Origin: Triatoma infestans
Lineage: Eukaryota > Arthropoda > Insecta > Hemiptera > Reduviidae
Assembly (NCBI GenBank): GCA_011037195.1
Contig: JAAEAF010001985.1
Location: 1-64,000 of the forward strand
DNA: 64,000 nt
Direction: 5' to 3'
Program-made: the position numbers and the translations under genes
In this document: positions 56,871 to 64,000 of the stretch, piece by piece
Numbering within the stretch: the stretch's first letter is position 1
How the letters are laid out: each line of letters begins with the position of its first letter
Notes under the pieces: generated by a model
Told to the model about the DNA's origin: nothing
Seen by the model: only the letters and a program-made list of their open reading frames with translations
Databases searched by the model: none

Positions 56871-57984
56871 TTTATGTTAATAAAACAGATATGTTGTATG
56901 TTTCGTTAGTAGTAAGTTTTTCTTTTTTTTTTGAGGGATGATTTAGTAATATAATTATTACAATGATAAATTACAATGGGGAATTTATCTATTGAAATCT
57001 TCATCCAATATTATAATAAAACAATCTCTTTAAACATAGAAAGAATTTCAATTTATTAAATAACAAATAAAAAATCAAAACATCTTAATATTGATGCATT
57101 TAAATTATTGAATCTTTATTACAATTAAAATAAATAAATATAAAATAACATTTCAACAATATGTATATATACTATTTATTATTCAGATGAGAATCTCGCG
57201 GCCATAAATATATATATATATATACATACAAACCCCTTTATACATATGTAAAAATATATTGATTTTTTACATATTATATACACATGACATTAATATTTTT
57301 ATTAGAATTTTTTTTCTTGTATTAAGCTAACAAATTTCTTTCAGTTTGGTAATCCCACATATACAGTAATAATTTATTTACATATTGTTTTATGTTAACA
57401 TTTTTGTTTTTTTGTTTTTTTAAACAAGTTACATGTAAAAATAAAAAATAATTGGATGTAGAGAAATACATTATTATTGATTTACATTAGCTAAACTTCC
57501 TTTTTAAATATATATGTCAATATTAAATTACATAAAAATAATAACAATAATAAACATCTAGACAACAGGATATTAACCTTCCCAATAAAATATACATTAA
57601 AAAGCAATGGCGCGGACTAGTGGCTAAATGTTGCAACAGATAAATGAATTGTTTAATTTACTAATTACATTCAGTTAACAAGAGTGGTGGGCTAGCGCTG
57701 TGTTCACCTTTGATTATGAACGTTTCCAATTTTCCTCCTCATTCGGCAACAGTACTTAATAAAACTGTGGTATCCTACCTTTCTGAGTAAAAAAAAGAGC
57801 GACAAACTCAAGAACGCTTGCACGCTTTCGGTAAATGTTGGAAAGATCGTCAAACATAGACAGTTTCACCGCTTATCCTTCCTGCCAAATAAAAAAAAAA
57901 GACAGTCAACAGTTAGCCTCTGGTGCTGTTCAGATTGCTTGAAGCTCTTGAAAATGCTGAAGAACATTTGAGACTATGCCGTTA
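56871..57984. other. No recognised gene; very AT-rich
   Basis: Long A/T stretches and a (TA)n tract at 57207-57222; no motifs. Confidence 0.45.
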
Positions 57985-58267
57985 TTTAGTTCCTCTTATT
58001 GCTAGTAAGAGGTATCGTAAATATCGTAAATGTTTGTGTGTGAACAAAATATTCCAGAAGCGGAAAAAACTCAAATTTGATATTCCATTTACATTAATAC
58101 CACCACCATATCTGGACAGGAAGGTTTCGGATAAAATCCATCAACCGAAAGTGAGACTTTACTGAATTTTGTTGATTTAGTTTTTCTCAGTTTTCACGAA
58201 ACGGCTTTAACGATTTTTTTTTTAAAACTAAGTATACCTATTATATTCACACCTAAATATATATCAC

Positions 58268-58638
58268 TGTAACAGCAAGAGAGCAAACAGCAAAGAAAGC
58301 AAGAGAATCTCAACAGCAAGAGAGCAAACAGCAAAGAGAGCAAGAGAATCTCAACAGCAAGAGAGCAAACAGCAAAGAGAGCAAGAGAATCTCAACAGCT
58401 CTCTCGGATTGGAGTGGGAGAAGCTGTATAAATACAGCGACGGACAGTCCATAAAAGGCAGTTAAACACAGTTGAGAATTCAGTCGCTAGGTATTACTCT
58501 GACTACTCCATCTTAAACATTTCTTTATTGTAAAGTCCAGGCAGTCGGTCTCTACTTATTAATATATTAGTTAACCAAGTCTTCTTCTTAATTTATTAAC
58601 CACACAAATTCTCTCCACCCTACACATCCATTATAATG
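58268..58638 (+). mobile_element. Solo LTR with a 41-bp tandem repeat
   Basis: It opens TGTAACAGCAAGAG and closes CACATCCATTATA. It holds TGTATAAATACAGCG (58423-58437) as a TATA box and GTAAAGTCCAGGCAGTC, resembling the LTR at 22.2 kb. TGTAA occurs at both edges (58268-58272 and 58639-58643), a possible 5-bp target duplication, in which case the LTR proper starts at 58273. No internal region or partner LTR is in the window. Confidence 0.75.
58272..58394 (+). repeat. Three 41-bp tandem repeats in the LTR
   Basis: The unit starts ACAGCAAGAGAGCAAACAGC and ends GAGAATCTCA; the three units are identical except for one base in the first. They lie upstream of the LTR TATA box, where enhancer repeats are common. 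Confidence 0.9.
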
Positions 58639-58680
58639 TGTAATTATTTGAAACATTTTTTCTCTGGGAAAATTTAAGTC

Positions 58681-60329
58681 CCTTTTGAAACTAAAATCAA
58701 AAGCGAGACTGGTAGCCAACGTTTTCCGGCCAAAGGCAGTGGAAGCTGATATTGCATTAAAATTTCTGTCCTTTGAGAGAGAAAGGTCACAAGGTTAGAA
58801 TTTCCAAGCGAAGAGTGATGATGATGTTGGTATCGTAATGAATGTAGATTGGTGTAACGTTGGCGATGTGTGTCGTTCGAAAAGTGACCTACCTTGTTAG
58901 AACTCTTGCTAGTTCTAATGTATTCTAACTAGTGTGAACCTTGCTGAAACTTACAAAGTTGAGACTTTTTTTTATACATTTTTTATTAAATATTTATTTG
59001 ACCTAACCTAAAAATGTGTTCTTCAGGCTTAATTTTCGTTTGTAAGATTCTTTTTCGAATCTTAAATCTATAAGAGCAATATAATCTTCATCGACATCCT
59101 AATTTTTGGTCAAATAATCAATTAACTAAATGTGGTACCCAATATCTGCCTCCTAACAGAGATGTCAATAAATTGTGTTCCTAGATTTCATTATTTAAAC
59201 CAGTACTTATTAAAAAAAAAATACTACAAAATTGCAAAATATCTAATAAATATAATATATATACACACACACACACCTATATTTTATACAAATATTTCAC
59301 AATAAGCTCAATGAATTTTTCCTCCCCTCCGCATCACCATTAGTATTCACACATAATGCTTGGTTGCCATTGGTGACGAAGGAGGTTATGCTATGTTCTG
59401 TTTTTTTTTTTATATATTATTTTCTAATACTAGGTGTATAGGTTATTTTTTTCAACATTCAAGTGTTTGTGTTGCTTATGAGTATGTATGTATTCGTGTA
59501 AGTGTGTATCCGTATGGCAGGCATCAAGACGTATGTAGGCAAGACATATAGTGAATGTTGATTTATATAATATATGTCTGACAAGACAGTAGCCATTACA
59601 AGACATAGAGAGAGACAGACCAAATTACGTAATATACTGACTGTCTATTGCAAGAACATTGAGAGAGAGAAATCGATCGAGTGAAACGACTTGAGAAAGA
59701 AATAAAAACATAGACGAACGAAATGAGATGAAGGTTAAGACTGTGGCTACCAGGGTGTGCCACCAGGGCAAATGCCTTCTTAATCATAAAAAAAAAGAAG
59801 AAGAAAAATTCGTATTATTAATGACCATACCTAATACTTTGACTCGTTTATATATATATAAAAATACAATTCTTCTTTCACTTATATCGAATTATCTACG
59901 TCACACATAATTACATAATTATCAATACTATAATTTATATATTTATGTACATAAATATAAATAATAAATACCTGCTTACACATAGTAGCCACCCTCTATG
60001 TTTCATTATATATTTAATATATAGTTTGCTTCTTTATTTATTAATGCGTTGGCAAACACAATAGACTCTTGCGCATAACAAGAATATGATTTGACTTTCT
60101 TCTCATTTCCTTAGTTAGAAATAACAACATAAATCTCAAAAAATGTCGTAATTATTACTTGACAACTAACAATTCATATCATTTGTTTATTAATAATAAT
60201 TTTTTTGGTTTTTTCTAAAATGGGAGATTATTAAGTAATTTTTATAATTTTTAGTAATGTTTAAATCTTTATCTAATTTGTATTAAATTAATTATTGCTT
60301 TTAACTTTTGTAAATTAAGTTGAAAACTT
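58681..60329. other. No recognised gene; AT-rich spacer
   Basis: A (CA)n tract at 59262-59276. Short frames without motifs. Confidence 0.4.
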
Positions 60330-60960
60330 ACACGATAATTATATCTCACACGCCTTTCTCTTTCTCCAGCTGACAGATCCGCTGAACCCTTCTAAATATC
60401 GAGGTTTTCGGAAAAAACTTTCAACTAGAAGTGCTGTTTTTATCCGTGCAGAGAGCATTCTGAATTTGTTTTCCTTAGTTAGTGAAACAATATAAATCTG
60501 TCAACAAAAAAAACTATTCAGTAAGGTTGCATTTCCGATTGACAGATTTCGTATCAATTTCATAGACCTTCCGGTCAGTGGCGATGGGTAGTACCTTAGC
60601 TTACCGGAATACCAAGTTTGAGCTTCCTTCGATTGTTCTTTTTTAAAATATTTTCTTACTTACTAGAGGAATAAGAGAAGGTAAAAAAAATCTGATGTGA
60701 AACATTCACTCGACTTTCTTTGATTGCAATTTACATAGTTATAATTGACTAATTCTTTTCGAAACATATAATCTTACTAGATATTTAATCGCCTTTATAT
60801 ATATCAATGAAAGAATCTAAACTTAATAAAAACCCCCCCTTTGTTTTTTTTTTTTTTGAGGACCAACCTTACTTCTCCCTCCTAAATGTCTTCCCACCCT
60901 AAAACCTCCTTAAATGTACTGTCTCTGAAAAAAAACGTTTCAATCAAAACTGCTAGAGCT
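60330..60960. repeat. R1k fragments
   Basis: CTCACACGCCTTTCTCTTTCTC at 60347; GCATTTCCGATTGACAGATTTCG at 60530; GGAATAAGAGAAGGTAAAAAAAATCTGATGTGAAACATTCACTCG (abbreviated) at 60667-60711, where one copy's left end abuts another copy's right end. Confidence 0.6.
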
Positions 60961-61129
60961 CTGTATTTATATTTAGTATCACAAATTTTATGAAATCCTT
61001 CAGTATGTTTATCTTATCGGTACATTTCTTGTAAAATCTTGATTTTTAACATAAGTCTTATTTAATGTATGTTTTTTTTTTTGGTTGACACTTTCAAGTA
61101 TGGCAGTTGAAATGTTATTGTGATGTTGT

Positions 61130-61614
61130 GTTGTATGTTTGTAGTGCTAGCCGCACGAGCGGTTTAGTAAAAGGGCTTGTAAGTATATATATTTAAGAGA
61201 GAAGTAATAAGAATAATTAAGAAAACACTGGTAGATTAAATTAAATATATCATCTTTAAAGAATTTAAATGCTATTCAATAACACAGCAATATTAATTAA
61301 TTTACTGAATTTAGTTGGAATAAACTCTTATGTTATAACTTAAAACTGGAACAGTCCTGATGTGTCCTCCTCGGTGCCTACAACAAAAACTCTCTTGAAG
61401 GAATGTGTTTTAATTGTTCGTTCAATTCCTCCCCTGTGAGAAGAAGGGGGCAGAACAATGCCATCAAGGTTCATGAACTTTTCCAGTAACTGTACTCTTC
61501 TACCTGGGTTACTATTTTTGCGAACGAGCTTGTATTTTCTCATAATTTTGATTATTTTCTTTATATAAAATAGGTATACTTTCTTGCATCCATCACATTA
61601 TCCCCCCTCCTGGA
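61130..61614 (-). mobile_element. LTR end with polypurine tract (minus strand)
   Basis: On the minus strand, CGAAAAATTTCTCCAGGAGG then GGGGATAA (61625-61598) is followed by TGTGATGGATGCAAG from 61597. The same layout (CGAAAAATTACTTCAGGAGG then GGGGATGA, TGTAGGGG) precedes the 3' LTR at 967. A TATA-like TTTTATATAAAG lies near 61570-61559. The inner boundary is uncertain; 61153-61183 matches 1321-1351. A 67-codon frame (61340-61543) is not recognised. Confidence 0.6.
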
Positions 61615-62460
61615 GAAATTTTTCGGCACGAAAAATTTGGGAGGTAATATAGAGTTGTAGAGGCTTGAAGGTTATCCACTGGTATGGCGAGAGGCGTACG
61701 TGTAACCTCTGCAGGGTAGTCGTGTACAGTAGACTACTACTTTTTTTTTTATATCATACCTCATGAAGAAGTTTATTTTAAAAGGTTACATAGATCATGA
61801 ATTCCCTATCGATATCTATATCGAACCAAGAATTTTCTTTCAAAACATTTCTCTGCCACAGAAATGCCTGGACTGGCCGGTTTTCCCTGCCTCTTGGGAA
61901 AAGTCAAGCAATGGTTTGGTACGGATATTTCCCTCAGGCGTTGCCTCAGTCAAGGCTATTATTCCTGGAGTGTTTCCCTTTTCACTTCCAACTCTTCTGC
62001 TTCCATTCCTTGCCTCGTGGTCTCATTCAGAGCTCGCTGTCAGGAATGCTCTCTCAAGCCTTGCAATAGAATTTTTTTCAAGGCTCTGTTTATTCCAAGA
62101 ATGATGGAACCCAATTAATCTACACTATCGTCTCAAATGTTCATTCCTAATTACTGGTAATCGTTCCCAATTCTATTTCACAGAGCCTTTTAAATATATC
62201 TTAAAGAGGTTCGAGACCATTCAGCATCCTTGCTTCAGTCCAGTGGATCTAGCGAACGGTGGAATCATTTATTTTGCACCCAAGTTTAAAAGCGGCTTTA
62301 TCATTTCATAGTGGAATTGGATCATATTCATTAGTGGATTCTTGCACACCTTTACATTCTATTAAAGCACCCTACAACTTTACAATCGGAACAAGCCTAT
62401 ACAAAACTTTCCAGTTACAGATTGGATTCTCATAAAAATCAAATAAGTGCAAAACCCCAA
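61615..62460. other. Possible LTR-element interior, no recognised domain
   Basis: It lies on the coding side of the polypurine tract. Overlapping plus frames at 61763-62118 (up to 113 codons) show no domain, and the minus strand has no long frame. Confidence 0.35.
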
Positions 62461-62462
62461 TA

Positions 62463-62726
62463 GCTAGATTAGATTAGAAGCGGGGGGGGGGGCCTCATTC
62501 CACTGCGACCTGCAAATCGAGGTCTATTGTGGATGCCCTTAAATTACAGCACAGCCCCCAGCTTTGCCCTCCTGATCAATCCTAGCAAAGCTGAGAGCGG
62601 CTCCGTCATGAAGCTTCTAGCTTCGGGATTGCCTGTCACCAATTGAAGAAACCTAATCCTCGCCAGGCCGGCGCACTCACAAAGGATGTGCGCCAGGGTA
62701 ACCCCAATAGCTATGTTTACAAACAA
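62463..62726 (-). pseudogene. LINE ORF2 C-terminal fragment
   Basis: The minus frame ends GVTLAHILCECAGLARIRFL...LGLIRRAKLGAVL then stop. H-I-L-C-E-C is the tail of the LINE zinc knuckle, as in the remnant at 44.8-46.4 kb. A 3' UTR and a TCTAATCTAATC tail (62463-62477) follow, with a G-run (62481-62491). The upstream part is missing. Confidence 0.65.
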
Positions 62727-64000
62727 ACAAAAAGAAAAATGGTTTGTTTGTAAAGGGTATAGAGCTTAAGATCAACATGCCACAGTTTCCTTCGCCGTAT
62801 AGCTCCTCACTTTTTCTCAAGTTGGCTGTTGCTTTGTGAAGGCCGCTTGAGCCCGCATTGGAATCAAACCTTGCATGATAGGCGAATCACTTGACTTAAA
62901 CGTGCGAGCAAATATATATATTATGCAATAAACAAATTTGATAAATTAAATGCATGATATGAAAGACAAATGGAGAAAATATCCAGTGGTATTACACCGT
63001 AACATTGATAATTTTGGTTTTTTAATGCAGTAGGTTTTGATGCCCCCCGGCGTTTTAAACGTTGTGTCTTGAGAAGTGTTACAGATAATTTTAACGTAAG
63101 TTTTTTTTTCCTCACACTTCTATGTATGGGAGCCCAACTAAAAAACATACCATTTGTTTTATAGTCAGGGACCTAACGTATTATCACTAACAAGGCTTTC
63201 AAGTCTTATTAGAGCGCATTACATTAGAAAAACCTTTGATAAATATAATAAAAACAATAAGATAAAGGAGGAAGGAGTTAAAACAAAAAATGTGGAAAAA
63301 ATGAATTAAGCCCGCTAAGTAAGTTTACTGTATTTGGCTGGTTACCTTACTTTAGTGAGAACTATTTAATAAATAAAATGAAATCTGGTGAAACAGAGAG
63401 TCAGCTAAGAATTTAGGAAGAAGCAGAGGAGGAAGAAGAAGAGTTATAAAGTAATGTTGGATAGATGTATCGCTATAGCAGTGAACATAGAAACGGGACA
63501 CAGAAGAGACAGGATACAGAAAGGAAAAAAACAACAAACAAACCTTTTCTCCAGTAGTTGTTGTCGCCCGCAGTAGTAGTAAAGAAGAAGCGACGTATCA
63601 GAATAGTAGTGGAATAAGAAGGAAGGTAGGCAGAGAAACAGAATGTAATATAAAAGCAATGGGGAAGAGAAGATTGGTGGCGAACACGGTTGGAAGAAGA
63701 AATGTATGTGGTAGAGAGGAATGGACAAGGAAGGAACGCCATGTTTGTGTGCATGTGTGTGTGTGTGTGTGTGTGTTTATGTGGAAAGAGAGAAATGACC
63801 GGCCAAACAGAAGTGAGAGAGAACGAACGACGAGTACAAGTCACAAGTAGAAGAACAGGGTTCAAACATTAAGCCTCCAGAAGAGAGTACCATGCTTGTT
63901 GTTAGAGCAGTTCCCTACTATAAATAAAAAGGAAACTGGAATGGTTGAAACGCCTCTGGAAGATTTTTTGGAGAACCAAGCCAAGAAGGGGGAGAAAATA
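62727..64000. other. No recognised gene; purine-rich right edge
   Basis: Positions 63400-63720 are GAA/GAG-rich on the plus strand; (GT)n at 63746-63775. Frames there (for example 63473-63865 minus) are compositional. TTGGAATCAAACC at 62857-62869 resembles a B box in reverse, without an A box. Confidence 0.4.

Larger units (their letters stand above)
57985..58680 (+). repeat. R1k repeat split by a solo LTR
   Basis: Left part 57985-58267 (AGTTCCTCTTATTGCTAGTAAGAGG, abbreviated; AAAATCCATCAACCGAAAGTG). After the LTR it resumes with TTATTTGAAACATTTTTTCTCTGGG (abbreviated) at 58644. Confidence 0.75.

Noticed and set aside
61763..62118. Three overlapping plus-strand ORFs up to 113 codons
   Set aside because: They occupy all three frames of the same DNA, and none shows a known domain.
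62857..62869. Additional SINE head (B-box-like GGTTTGATTCC on the minus strand)
   Set aside because: No A box at the right distance and no fold; a single 11-bp match is too weak.
63473..63865. 130-codon minus-strand ORF at the right edge
   Set aside because: Compositional frame over GAA- and GT-rich DNA overlapping several other frames; no motif.
1..64000. CRISPR array or bacterial operon
   Set aside because: The only regular repeats are microsatellites and the 41-bp LTR repeats without spacers; the organisation is eukaryotic.

Overview
The window looks like a transposon-rich, AT-rich segment of an animal nuclear genome, most likely an arthropod and plausibly an insect. The evidence is long AT-rich spacers, splice-type sequences, tRNA-derived SINEs, and decayed copies of Jockey-, RTE-, I/LOA- and CR1-like LINEs, Gypsy-like LTR elements, Tc1/mariner and hAT. 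There are no bacterial operons, no rRNA and no convincing intact tRNA. The species cannot be named from the sequence. No complete host gene is visible. The best host-gene candidate is one short first coding exon at 34202-34246 (ATG in good context, then a GTAAGT donor). A promoter-like, TATA-containing patch lies near 37.8-38.2 kb.

Layout. 0-2.2 kb: an internally deleted LTR element (two ~335-bp LTRs with a polypurine tract) and a LINE 3' end. 3.3-5.4 kb: a tRNA-derived SINE, then an RTE-like LINE remnant split by a second LINE on the other strand, with a target duplication. 5.8-15 kb: large copies of a ~1-kb interspersed repeat (here 'R1k'), interrupted by a half foldback element, an I/LOA-type LINE (10381-12007) and a GC-rich 806-bp insertion. 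15.2-21.4 kb: two more I/LOA LINE copies, one about 4.9 kb and nearly full length (endonuclease, RT, RNase H, CCHC; several frameshifts and a stop). 22.0-25.5 kb: a degenerate Gypsy-like element (LTR, gag with two zinc knuckles, protease) split by an RTE-like LINE with a perfect 13-bp target duplication, followed by a MITE. 26-34 kb: mostly unrecognised AT-rich sequence and R1k fragments. 34-38.4 kb: the candidate exon, an E-box pair, a fourth LOA LINE fragment and the promoter-like patch. 40.5-46.4 kb: the cleanest R1k copy, a dead Tc1-type transposon with inverted repeats, a SINE, and a LINE remnant carrying a hAT derivative with an exact 8-bp target duplication. 47-54 kb: R1k fragments, two SINEs and an unclassified 750-bp element with 18-bp terminal inverted repeats. 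55.6-56.5 kb: a near-perfect ~890-bp foldback palindrome. 58.3-58.6 kb: a solo LTR with three 41-bp tandem repeats. 61.1-62.7 kb: an LTR/polypurine-tract end on the minus strand and a LINE C-terminus. The rest is low-complexity sequence.

The elements form a layered record of insertions. R1k is the dominant substrate: at least seven other elements sit inside its copies, and most insertions can be ordered because target duplications and host reading frames can be rejoined by eye. Every coding segment recognised belongs to a mobile element and is broken, so this stretch is most likely intergenic or a long intron.
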